From positions 1-12,411 of the forward strand of contig DXEY01000017.1 in the NCBI GenBank assembly GCA_019114745.1: DNA of 12,411 nucleotides, read 5' to 3'. The position numbers and the translations under genes are program-made. Every line of letters starts with the position of its first letter. The stretch's first letter is position 1. This document shows, one piece after another, positions 5,668 through 12,411 of this stretch. The notes beneath the pieces were generated by a model. It was not told the origin of the DNA, did not search any database, and worked only from the letters and a program-made list of their open reading frames with translations. This stretch comes from Candidatus Mediterraneibacter colneyensis. Lineage in GTDB: Bacteria; Bacillota; Clostridia; Lachnospirales; Lachnospiraceae.

Positions 5668-8043
5668 TTATTTAAGTTCTACGATCGTCACGCCGGCGTC
5701 TCCCTCGCCGTATTCTGCCAGGTGGTATGACCTGACATGTTTCTGCCTGCGCAGATATTCGTGGATTCCTTTCCTCAGAGCCCCGGTGCCTTTCCCGTGT
5801 ACGACTCTGACGCTGCCCAGGTGGGAGAGCAGGGCGTCGTCCAGATATTTGTCCAGCTCGGCTACCGCTTCGTCCACTGTCCTTCCGAGAAGATTGATTT
5901 CCGGGCTTACCGAGAGTGACTTGCTCATCTTGATCTTGCCTTTTGACGTGCGGTTCATCTTCTTCGGCGTATAGGAGGAGGCATCCTCGACGATCTCCAG
6001 ATCCGACAGATTGACCTGTGAGCGGAGGATCCCCATCTGGACGGTGACGTTGCCCCGGGAATCGGGGAGCGTCTGAATGGTGCCGGTCAGGTTCATGCTC
6101 AGGACGCGCACGGTTTCGCCGAGCTTGAAATCTTCCGGTTTATAGGTTTTCTTCGACTTGCGCGTGTTCAGCGATGCAGCCGAAGAAGTGTCTTTGATCT
6201 TCCTGCGGAGGCGTTCCCGTTCTTTCTCCATTTCCGCGGCGGAAATATTTTCTTTTCCGAATTTGTGGAAATTGCGGATGGTCTCATCAGCGACCTCCTT
6301 TGCCTCCCGCAAGATGGCGTTCGCTTTTTCGTTTGCCTCCCTTATGATGCGGTCCCGCTGTTCTTCCATCTTATCCTGCCGCTTCTGGATCTGCGCTTTT
6401 AACTCTTCCGCTTCCCGGCGGTAGGATGCGATCTCTGCCTGTTCTTTTTCGATAGTCCGGCGGCTCGCTTCCAGATCGGACAGAAGATCTTCAAAAGAAA
6501 TGTCCTGCTCACTCAGGCGCTTCCTGGCGTCGTCGATGATAAAGTCCGGCAGGCCCAGCTTCCCGGAGATGGCAAATGCGTTGCTCTTTCCGGGAATCCC
6601 GATGAGAAGACGGTATGTGGGACGGAGACTTTCCACATCAAATTCGCAGCACGCATTTTCCACGCCGGGGGTCGAGAGGGCGTATACCTTCAGCTCACTG
6701 TAATGAGTAGTTGCCATCGTGCGTATATTTCTGCTGTGCAGATAAGAGAGAATGGATGTGGCAAGCGCCGCTCCTTCTGTGGGATCTGTACCGGCTCCCA
6801 GTTCGTCAAACAGGACGAGGGAACGCTCGTCAACTTTCTTCAGAAAAGAGACGATATTTGTCATATGTGAAGAAAATGTACTCAGACTCTGTTCGATGCT
6901 CTGCTCGTCCCCGATGTCCGCATAGACCTGGTCAAAGACTGCCAGTTCGGACCGGTCTCCCGCGGGAATATGGAGCCCCGCCTGTCCCATCAGGGTGAAA
7001 AGCCCCACGGTTTTCAGAGAGACAGTCTTGCCTCCGGTATTCGGACCGGTGACGATCAGCAGGGTGAAATCCTCTCCCAGCGTTACAGTGATCGGCACGA
7101 CCGTTTTCTGATCCAGAAGCGGATGGCGCCCCTCGCGGATATGGATGCGTCCTTCCCGGTTGAGTACCGGTCTGCTCCCGCGCATGGACAGCGCGAGTGC
7201 GCCCCTTGCAAAAATGAAGTCAAGATCGGTCATCGCCCGGTAGTCGGCGCGGATCTCATCGATATACTGCGCCGTCTCTTCGCTCAGACGGGCAAGGATC
7301 ACCTGAATTTCTTCCTGTTCTTTCGCATAGAGTTCTTTCAGGTCATTGTTGAGCTTCACGACTGCCATGGGCTCGATAAACAGAGTAGATCCGGTGGAAG
7401 ACTGGTCATGGATCAGTCCCTGTACCTGGGAACGGTACTCCGCTTTGACGGGGATACAGTATCTGTCGCCCCGCATGGTGATGATCGGATCCTGCAGACA
7501 GGTGCGCATGGAACCGTTGACCAAGCTGGTGAGGGTGCTGTGGATCTTATCGTTGATGGTTCCCATGCTGCGCCGGATATGCTTCAGCGCCGCGCTGGCG
7601 TCGTCGCTGATCTCGTCTTCTGAGATGATGCACCGTTCAATCTCTCCGGTCAGATCCGCCAAAGGCTCGATCTGGTCGAAATAAGCGTCCAGGCAGTCTG
7701 CCGAATCCTCCTGCGTGTCATGTCGCCCGTAAGCCCGCGCCCGGGCGGCGTTGGCGAGAAGCCGGCAGATGCGCAGCAGCTCGGAGATGCTCAATGCCCC
7801 GCCGATCTCCAGTCGTTTCATCGATTCTTCCACCGGCGCGGCGTCGGAGAAAGAGATCCGTCCTTTCCGGACGATCCGGGTGTATGCGGCGGCAGTCTGC
7901 TCCTGGTACGTGTCGATCCTGTCCAGGTCGGTCATCGGTCTGAGACGCCGGCAGAGCTGGCGGCCTCTGAAAGAGCCTGCCTCTTCCTCGAGGCGGGCAG
8001 TGATTTTATCAAATTCAAGTTTTACTAATGTTTTCTGATTCAT
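5668..8043 (-). CDS. mutS2: MutS2: MutS-type ATPase with KOW-like and Smr domains
   Basis: This 791-residue protein is MutS2, not the mismatch-repair MutS: it lacks the N-terminal mismatch-recognition domain and has a C-terminal Smr domain. Bacterial MutS2 proteins are reported to suppress recombination or, in Bacillus subtilis, to split collided ribosomes. Visible parts in order: helical core/clamp at about 1-300, ATPase with Walker A GPNTGGKT (333-340), the DIGDEQSIEQSLSTFSSHM segment (377-395) and Walker B LVLFDELGAGTDPTEG (409-424), a long charged coiled coil at about 505-615, a small beta domain at about 638-686 (FKLGETVRVLSMNLTGTIQT), and Smr at about 715-791 with VVHGKGTGALR. Length is normal for the family. 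I start at the ATG at 8041-8043 (MNQKTLVKLEFDK, the family's usual beginning; AGAGG lies 5 nt upstream). The longer frame up to 8151 adds 36 residues unlike the family. Upstream, only a weak candidate -10 (TAAACT on the minus strand near 8115) was seen. Confidence 0.96.
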   Translation of the reverse strand: MNQKTLVKLEFDKITARLEEEAGSFRGRQLCRRLRPMTDLDRIDTYQEQTAAAYTRIVRKGRISFSDAAPVEESMKRLEIGGALSISELLRICRLLANAARARAYGRHDTQEDSADCLDAYFDQIEPLADLTGEIERCIISEDEISDDASAALKHIRRSMGTINDKIHSTLTSLVNGSMRTCLQDPIITMRGDRYCIPVKAEYRSQVQGLIHDQSSTGSTLFIEPMAVVKLNNDLKELYAKEQEEIQVILARLSEETAQYIDEIRADYRAMTDLDFIFARGALALSMRGSRPVLNREGRIHIREGRHPLLDQKTVVPITVTLGEDFTLLIVTGPNTGGKTVSLKTVGLFTLMGQAGLHIPAGDRSELAVFDQVYADIGDEQSIEQSLSTFSSHMTNIVSFLKKVDERSLVLFDELGAGTDPTEGAALATSILSYLHSRNIRTMATTHYSELKVYALSTPGVENACCEFDVESLRPTYRLLIGIPGKSNAFAISGKLGLPDFIIDDARKRLSEQDISFEDLLSDLEASRRTIEKEQAEIASYRREAEELKAQIQKRQDKMEEQRDRIIREANEKANAILREAKEVADETIRNFHKFGKENISAAEMEKERERLRRKIKDTSSAASLNTRKSKKTYKPEDFKLGETVRVLSMNLTGTIQTLPDSRGNVTVQMGILRSQVNLSDLEIVEDASSYTPKKMNRTSKGKIKMSKSLSVSPEINLLGRTVDEAVAELDKYLDDALLSHLGSVRVVHGKGTGALRKGIHEYLRRQKHVRSYHLAEYGEGDAGVTIVELK

Positions 8044-8155
8044 AGATACCTCTTGCTGATATACGGAAGCGCCAGCTCCTGAATTCCGGCGCTGCAGTTT
8101 CACATGTAAATAGTTTACCCCATTCCGGGGATAAAGAAAAGTCTTTTCCAAATGA

Positions 8156-8184
8156 TTGAACTATCTTTCTGAATCGGTTATACT
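8156..8184 (+). promoter_or_regulatory. Sigma-A promoter of the PDZ protein-yhaM-rlmD operon
   Basis: TTGAAC (8156-8161) and TATACT (8179-8184) are separated by exactly 17 bp, each matching consensus at five of six positions. Transcription would start near 8190-8192, almost on top of the GGAGG at 8192-8196, so the leader is only about 16 nt. The 163-nt space 8044-8206 is shared with the divergent mutS2 gene. Besides this promoter it contains a 6-bp dyad (AGCGCC/GGCGCT) in the mutS2 leader; no gene was seen. Confidence 0.75.
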
Positions 8185-8206
8185 AGAATCTGGAGGAAGA
8201 GAGTCC

Positions 8207-9484
8207 ATGCCGAACGAAAAAGAACCGAATCAGAATCCGGAGCAGGAACCGGAAGAGAGCAAGTATTCTTTCTTACAGGAAACGATCAAACCAAAACCGA
8301 TCAGCAGGCAGCAGCTCGCAAAACATCTTGTCAGGATGGCGGTATACGGCGTGATCCTGGGGGCGTTTGCCTGTCTTGGTTTTTTTGCGCTTAAACCATG
8401 GATTCAGGATGTATTCCGGGGGGATCTTGAGACCGTATCGATCCCTGAGGACGAAGAACCGCAGGAGGAGCAGACCGAAGATGCGGAGGCGGAACAGCCG
8501 GACCCGGTGCTGGATACAGAGAGTTACGAGCAGATCATGGCTTCCATGAACGAACGGGCACAGGAGGCGCGGAAGGGGATCGTCTATGTAGAACCGGCCC
8601 AGGCATCGGAGAACTGGGATGCCCGGCTTACCGGAATCAGTGAAGGGGTGACCGGAGTGATCACCGCGGACAACGGGCAGGAACTCCTGATCCTGGCGGA
8701 CAATTCCGTATGTGGAGATGTACAGGAGTGGACGGTGACCTTTCAGGACGCCAGTACATATACGGCTTCCCTTAAGAAACATGACATCAATAACGGACTG
8801 GCCATATTCAGCGTGCCGCGGGGCGATATCACAGACGCTACCTGGGCGGCGATCAAAGTTTCTGTGCTGGGAAATTCCAATCTGGTCAAACAGGGCGATG
8901 TGGTTATGGCGCTGGGCGATATGTTCGGCTACGCCGACGGGATGGATTATGGTATCGTGAGTTCGACCGGGTATAAAGAATCCTTTTATGACGGGGAATG
9001 CGATGTGATCTCGACAGATATTCCGCTGGATGCAAACGGATCGGGAGTACTGTTCAATATAGAAGGCGAAGTGATCGGTATGATCTCCCCGTCGATCTGG
9101 GAGGACAGGGAGACCAGTGTGGTCAACGCTTATGCCATCTCTGACCTGAAGTCAGTGATCGAGCTGCTGGCAAACGGCGAGAGCGTGCCCTATATCGGTA
9201 TTTACGGCACAACGGTGACGCATGAACTCCAGGAAACACAGGGAATGCCCGCAGGCATTTATGTGGTGGATGTAGATCCGGACTCTCCGGCAATGGCAGC
9301 AGGAATCCAGAGCGGCGACATCATCTGCCGGGTGGACGGCGAAGACGTGACCAGCATCGGCACCTACCAGCAGGCAGTGCTCGAAACCGAAACCGGGGAC
9401 ATGATACGCCTGGTAGGACAGCGCCTTGGAACGGACGGCTATGTGGATGTGAATTTTGACGTCACAGTCGGAAGCAACGAATAA
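8207..9484 (+). CDS. Membrane-anchored HtrA-like PDZ protein with degenerate protease triad
   Basis: The 425-residue protein has a charged cytoplasmic N-terminus (1-43), one transmembrane helix (about 44-62), an acidic Glu/Asp/Pro linker (about 70-100), a trypsin-like S1C domain (about 120-320) and a PDZ domain (about 328-420; YIGIYG, then GIYVVDVDPDSPAMAAGIQSG). HtrA/DegP proteases degrade or chaperone misfolded exported proteins. Here the usual TNxHV around the catalytic His reads LADNSV (Ser167), and the usual tDLAV around the catalytic Asp reads INNGLAIF (Gly197). The serine region remains as DANGSGVLFN followed by GEVIGM (Ser279). Two of three catalytic residues therefore seem lost, so I infer a non-proteolytic scaffold or chaperone. 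I start at the ATG at 8207, 10 nt after GGAGG; a longer TTG start at 8156 would lie in the promoter. It is followed by yhaM after 25 nt. Fold call is good; the activity claim is by eye alignment. Confidence 0.85.
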   Translation: MPNEKEPNQNPEQEPEESKYSFLQETIKPKPISRQQLAKHLVRMAVYGVILGAFACLGFFALKPWIQDVFRGDLETVSIPEDEEPQEEQTEDAEAEQPDPVLDTESYEQIMASMNERAQEARKGIVYVEPAQASENWDARLTGISEGVTGVITADNGQELLILADNSVCGDVQEWTVTFQDASTYTASLKKHDINNGLAIFSVPRGDITDATWAAIKVSVLGNSNLVKQGDVVMALGDMFGYADGMDYGIVSSTGYKESFYDGECDVISTDIPLDANGSGVLFNIEGEVIGMISPSIWEDRETSVVNAYAISDLKSVIELLANGESVPYIGIYGTTVTHELQETQGMPAGIYVVDVDPDSPAMAAGIQSGDIICRVDGEDVTSIGTYQQAVLETETGDMIRLVGQRLGTDGYVDVNFDVTVGSNE

Positions 9485-9509
9485 AGAATAAGACAGAAAG
9501 AGGATAGTT

Positions 9510-10454
9510 ATGAGATATATCAACGGGCTTCATGAGGGTGAGACAATCAGGAACGTTTATCTGTGTAAGGGGAAACGTTCCGCTGAGACAAGAAACGGCA
9601 AACCGTACGATAACCTGCTCCTGCAGGATAAGACCGGGATACTGGACGGAAAAGTATGGGATCCGAACTCCCAGGGAATCGCGGACTATGATGAAAAAGA
9701 CTTCATCGAAGTCTACGGGGACGTGATCAGTTATAACGGAAACCTGCAGATCAACATCAAACAGATCCGCAGGGCGGAAGAAGGCGAATATGATCCCGCC
9801 GACTATATGCCTACAACTGAGAAAAATGTGGAGAGCATGTACGAGGAACTGCTGTCGTATATCCGCCAGATCCGCAGCCCGTATCTGAAAGCAGTGCTGG
9901 AATACTATTTTGTAAAGGACGAAGAGTTTATCGGCAGGTTCAAACGCCACTCTGCTGCAAAAACAGTGCATCACAGCTTCTCGGGAGGGCTTCTCGAGCA
10001 CACGATGAGCGTCGTACATCTCTGTGAATATTTCGCAGGCGCCTATCCGATCCTGAACCGGGATCTCCTTCTGACTGCGGCAATCTGCCATGACATCGGA
10101 AAGACGAAAGAGCTGTCGTCCTTCCCGGATAACGACTACACAGATGAGGGACAGCTCATCGGGCATATCGTGATTGGTGTGGAAATGGTCGATGAGGCGC
10201 TCCGCACGATCCCGGGCTTTCCGGAGAAACTCGCGAATGAGCTGAAACACTGTATCATCGCCCATCACGGAGAGCTGGAGTACGGTTCCCCGAAGAAACC
10301 TGCCCTTGCGGAGGCGCTGGCGCTGAACCTGGCTGACAATGCAGACGCCAAGATGCAGTCGCTGACGGAAATCTTCAAAGGCAAGACGGGAATGGAATGG
10401 CTCGGTTTCAACCGGCTGTTTGAATCGAATCTGAGGAGGACATCAGGAGCGTAA
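9510..10454 (+). CDS. yhaM: YhaM-type 3'-5' exoribonuclease (OB fold plus HD domain)
   Basis: The 314-residue protein matches the YhaM/CBF1 family, which trims RNA (and in some reports DNA) from the 3' end with a metal-dependent HD phosphohydrolase domain. An OB fold for nucleic acid binding covers about residues 12-90 (DNLLLQDKTGILDGKVWDP, then FIEVYGDVISYNGNLQI). The HD domain follows at about 155-280, with metal ligands at His164 (GLLEHT), His194-Asp195 (CHDIGK), His219, His252/253 (AHHGELEYGS) and Asp276 (NLADN), all present. Length is as expected for the family. The ATG at 9510 follows AAAGAGG. It lies 25 nt after the PDZ protein gene and only 1 nt before rlmD, so it is co-transcribed with both. 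Its role is likely general RNA turnover or processing; the link to the rRNA methyltransferase is one of position only. Confidence 0.93.
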   Translation: MRYINGLHEGETIRNVYLCKGKRSAETRNGKPYDNLLLQDKTGILDGKVWDPNSQGIADYDEKDFIEVYGDVISYNGNLQINIKQIRRAEEGEYDPADYMPTTEKNVESMYEELLSYIRQIRSPYLKAVLEYYFVKDEEFIGRFKRHSAAKTVHHSFSGGLLEHTMSVVHLCEYFAGAYPILNRDLLLTAAICHDIGKTKELSSFPDNDYTDEGQLIGHIVIGVEMVDEALRTIPGFPEKLANELKHCIIAHHGELEYGSPKKPALAEALALNLADNADAKMQSLTEIFKGKTGMEWLGFNRLFESNLRRTSGA

Positions 10455-10455
10455 C

Positions 10456-12156
10456 ATGCAGAAAAACGATACAGCGATCATAGAGATCACAGATATAGGA
10501 GTAAACGGAGAGGGTATAGGCAGACTGGATGGCTATACCCTCTTTGTCAAAGATGCGGTCATCGGGGACCAGGTGGAAGTAAAAGTAATGAAGGCGAAGA
10601 AAAACTACGGATATGCAAAGCTGATGCAGATCCTTACGCCTTCGATATACCGCGAGGAGCCCCGGTGCCGGTATGCGCGCCAGTGCGGCGGATGCCAGAT
10701 CCAGGAGATGTCTTATGAAAGGCAGCTGCAATTTAAAGAAGAAAAAGTGCGCGGAAACTTAGAGCGCATCGGAGGATTTGACCGTGCGCTGATCGACCGG
10801 GTCATGGAGCCTGTTGTGGGGATGGAAGAGCCATTCGGCTACCGGAATAAGGCGCAGTTTCCCTTCGGCACATCCAAAGACGGAAAGCCGGTAACGGGAT
10901 TCTACGCCGGGCGAACCCATGATATCATCGCCAATACGGACTGCGCTCTGGGCGTGCCGGAAAATCAGAAAATCCTCGAGATCATCTTGAAATACATGGA
11001 AAAGAACAACGTCCCGTCCTATGATGAGAAAACAGGACTGGGACTCATCCGCCATGCGCTGATCCGCTATGGCTTTACGACAAAGGAGATCATGGTCTGT
11101 CTGGTGATCAACGGGACAGAACTGCCCAATGCGTCAGAGCTGGTTGAGTCCCTAAAGACGCTGCCCGGGATGACGAGTATCTCGGTCAGCGCGAATACCA
11201 GGCGGACAAACGTCATCATGGGTGAGGATTACCGCGTTCTCTGGGGACAGGGATTTATCACAGACTATATCGGAGAGATCAAATATCAGATCTCCCCGCT
11301 GTCGTTCTATCAGGTCAATCCGGTCCAGACAGAGAAACTCTATTCACTTGCTTTAGAATATGCAGACCTGAAAGGGGATGAGACCGTATGGGATCTCTAC
11401 TGCGGGATCGGTACGATCTCCCTGTTCCTCGCGCAGAAAGCCGGGCAGGTATATGGCGTGGAGATCGTGCCTCAGGCAATCCGGGATGCGAAGAGAAACG
11501 CGCAGATCAACGGGATCGAGAACGCCTCCTTCTATGTGGGAAAAGCAGAGGAAGTGCTGCCGGACTACTATGAACGGTATGAAAAGGAGCATGGTGAGAA
11601 GGCACATGCCGATGTGATCGTGGTAGACCCGCCGCGCAAAGGATGCGATGAGAAACTGCTGGAGACGATCACCGCGATGGAGCCGGAGAAGATCGTGTAT
11701 GTGAGCTGTGATCCTGCGACGCTGGCAAGGGATCTGAAGATGCTGTGCGGGAAGGGGTATGAGTTGAGGAGAGTCCGGGCGGTGGATCAGTTTCCGATGA
11801 CGGTGCATGTGGAGACGGTAGTACTTTTGTCCCACAAATCACCAGATAGCGTTATCAACGTAAAAGTAGAATTTGGAGAAGGCGACGATAAGATATCGTT
11901 GGATGCGATTGCAGAACGGGCGAAGAAATATCAGCCGAAACCGAAAATCACATATAAGATGATACAGGAATATGTAGAGAAGAAGTATGGATTTAAGGTA
12001 CATACCGCTTATATTGCAGAAGTGAAAAAGGCATTGGGATTAACAATGTATGATGCGCCTAATGCGACAGAGGAATTGAAGCAGCCGAGGAAACATCCGC
12101 CGAAAGAAAAGGCAGAAGCGATCATGGAGGCGCTAAAGCATTTTGAGGTAATCTAA
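10456..12156 (+). CDS. rlmD: 23S rRNA uracil-C5 methyltransferase RlmD/RlmCD with a foreign C-terminal cap
   Basis: The enzyme transfers a methyl group from S-adenosylmethionine to C5 of a uracil in 23S rRNA; in Firmicutes one enzyme of this type often modifies both U747 and U1939. The TRAM domain (about 1-60) is followed by [4Fe-4S] ligands Cys71, Cys77, Cys80 and Cys163, SAM motif I DLYCGIGTISLFLA (313-326), VVDPPRKGC (389-397), catalytic Cys418 in VSCDPATLARDL, and the base Glu453 in HVETVVLL. Ordinary homologues end near here, at about 455-465 residues. This frame goes on for about 105 more residues (460-566), predicted helical, with KITYKMIQEYVEKKYGF and ending KHFEVI; it has no methyltransferase motif. 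GC drops abruptly at this junction. I infer that an integrated element supplied the new 3' end; the enzyme core stays complete. The ATG at 10456 has AGGAG 6 nt upstream. A next gene starts directly after the TAA. Confidence 0.93.
   Translation: MQKNDTAIIEITDIGVNGEGIGRLDGYTLFVKDAVIGDQVEVKVMKAKKNYGYAKLMQILTPSIYREEPRCRYARQCGGCQIQEMSYERQLQFKEEKVRGNLERIGGFDRALIDRVMEPVVGMEEPFGYRNKAQFPFGTSKDGKPVTGFYAGRTHDIIANTDCALGVPENQKILEIILKYMEKNNVPSYDEKTGLGLIRHALIRYGFTTKEIMVCLVINGTELPNASELVESLKTLPGMTSISVSANTRRTNVIMGEDYRVLWGQGFITDYIGEIKYQISPLSFYQVNPVQTEKLYSLALEYADLKGDETVWDLYCGIGTISLFLAQKAGQVYGVEIVPQAIRDAKRNAQINGIENASFYVGKAEEVLPDYYERYEKEHGEKAHADVIVVDPPRKGCDEKLLETITAMEPEKIVYVSCDPATLARDLKMLCGKGYELRRVRAVDQFPMTVHVETVVLLSHKSPDSVINVKVEFGEGDDKISLDAIAERAKKYQPKPKITYKMIQEYVEKKYGFKVHTAYIAEVKKALGLTMYDAPNATEELKQPRKHPPKEKAEAIMEALKHFEVI
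11806..11835 (+). other. Putative integration junction in rlmD
   Basis: These bases encode HVETVVLLSH, the conserved end of the methyltransferase core. Counting by hand, 11761-11820 has 35 G+C of 60, while 11821-11880 has 22 of 60. Codon choice also changes within the motif, from GTG/GAG/ACG to GTA/CTT/TTG. The 3' end of rumA/rlmD is, from general knowledge, a recurrent target of integrative elements in Firmicutes. The exact crossover cannot be fixed without the other end. Confidence 0.55.
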
Positions 12157-12411
12157 ATGGATGAAAATATTTACCAGATTGCAGAGCAGATAGTCCAATT
12201 ACATCAGAAAGCCTACAAGGTTTATTTGCCATTAGTTGAAGATGTGTGCCGCAGAACTGTGTCGGAAGATGAATTGTCACATTTGTTAGATTATTTACTG
12301 GACTTTGCGTGTGATGAGAAAATGTTGAGATTGTACAAAAGGGTATGTAGAAAGTATTTGGATGTATATCCCGGTTGTATTAAGGATTATTTTGAAGCAT
12401 ATCGGGAAACC
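11821..12411. mobile_element. One end of a probable integrative element inserted in rlmD (runs off window)
   Basis: Everything right of about 11820 is more AT-rich than the rest of the rightward operon (for example 19/60 G+C at 11941-12000, 21/60 at 12301-12360, against 35/60 at 11701-11760). It holds the extra rlmD C-terminal coding segment and the start of an unrelated small gene. No recombinase, relaxase or terminal repeat is visible, so the type of element is unknown; a conjugative element or prophage are both possible. Confidence 0.55.
12157..12411 (+). CDS. Hypothetical small helical protein, 3' end outside window
   Basis: An open frame starts with ATG directly after the rlmD TAA and stays open for 85 codons to the window edge. 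GAGGT at 12145-12149, inside the rlmD coding end, lies 7 nt upstream and should serve as ribosome binding site, so translation is probably coupled to rlmD. The product begins MDENIYQIAEQIVQLHQKAY, is mainly helical, and carries four spaced cysteines (31, 52, 64, 74) without a recognisable metal motif. No signal peptide or membrane helix is seen. Base use is AT-rich like the rlmD cap segment and unlike the genes to the left. I do not recognise a function. By position it would be the first complete gene of the inferred integrated element. Confidence 0.75.
   Translation, partial: MDENIYQIAEQIVQLHQKAYKVYLPLVEDVCRRTVSEDELSHLLDYLLDFACDEKMLRLYKRVCRKYLDVYPGCIKDYFEAYRET

Noticed and set aside
8044..8151. 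An upstream extension of mutS2 by 36 codons
   Set aside because: MutS2 proteins normally begin at MNQKTLVKLEF, which has its own ribosome binding site; the extension has no family similarity.
8156..8206. A TTG start for the PDZ protein 17 codons upstream
   Set aside because: The TTG is part of the -35 hexamer of the promoter and lacks a ribosome binding site, whereas the ATG at 8207 has GGAGG.
9462..10268. A 268-codon open frame on the minus strand opposite yhaM
   Set aside because: It lies fully under a gene with clear family motifs, has no ribosome binding site, and its translation resembles no family. The same applies to long antisense frames at 227-598, 2273-2887, 4254-4673, 6970-7623 and 11353-11835.

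Overview
The window looks like a chromosomal segment of a Gram-positive, anaerobic Clostridia, most likely Lachnospiraceae. Supporting signs are a clostridial-type 2x[4Fe-4S] ferredoxin gene, MutS2 with a C-terminal Smr domain, a YhaM-type exoribonuclease, an RlmD/RlmCD rRNA methyltransferase, strong AGGAGG-type ribosome binding sites and mid-range GC. The family assignment is inferred from gene content, not from a search.

Layout: (1) 1-986 is the 3' part of the replicative helicase gene dnaB (+). (2) 1019-1645 is a MerR-type DNA-binding protein with a coiled-coil tail (-), convergent with dnaB. (3) 1802-1972 is a 56-residue ferredoxin (-), with its own strong terminator, promoter and an unusually structured leader. 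(4) 2204-3496 is a sugar-binding-type lipoprotein (+) with an acidic insertion inside its fold and no transporter genes beside it. (5) 3510-8043 is a leftward cluster mutS2 - response regulator - sensor histidine kinase. (6) 8207-12156 is a rightward cluster: a membrane-anchored HtrA-like PDZ protein with a degraded catalytic triad, yhaM and rlmD. The spacings are 25 nt and 1 nt, so it is probably one operon from a clear TTGAAC-N17-TATACT promoter.

The most notable place is the 3' end of rlmD. The native methyltransferase ends functionally around its catalytic-Glu motif (nt 11806-11832). At about nt 11820 the composition breaks sharply: by hand count, 35/60 G+C in 11761-11820 against 22/60 in 11821-11880 and 19/60 in 11941-12000. 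From there an extra C-terminal segment of about 105 residues is fused in frame, and an AT-rich open gene starts immediately after the rlmD stop and runs off the window. I read this as one end of an integrative element inserted in rlmD. It replaces the 3' end of the host gene with an element-encoded cap and places the element's first gene behind the host operon. The recombinase and the other end would lie outside the window.

The rest is mostly housekeeping. No rRNA, tRNA, CRISPR array or insertion sequence was seen. Every stretch without a gene is shorter than 300 bases; the two longest (1973-2203 and 8044-8206) hold promoters and are described.
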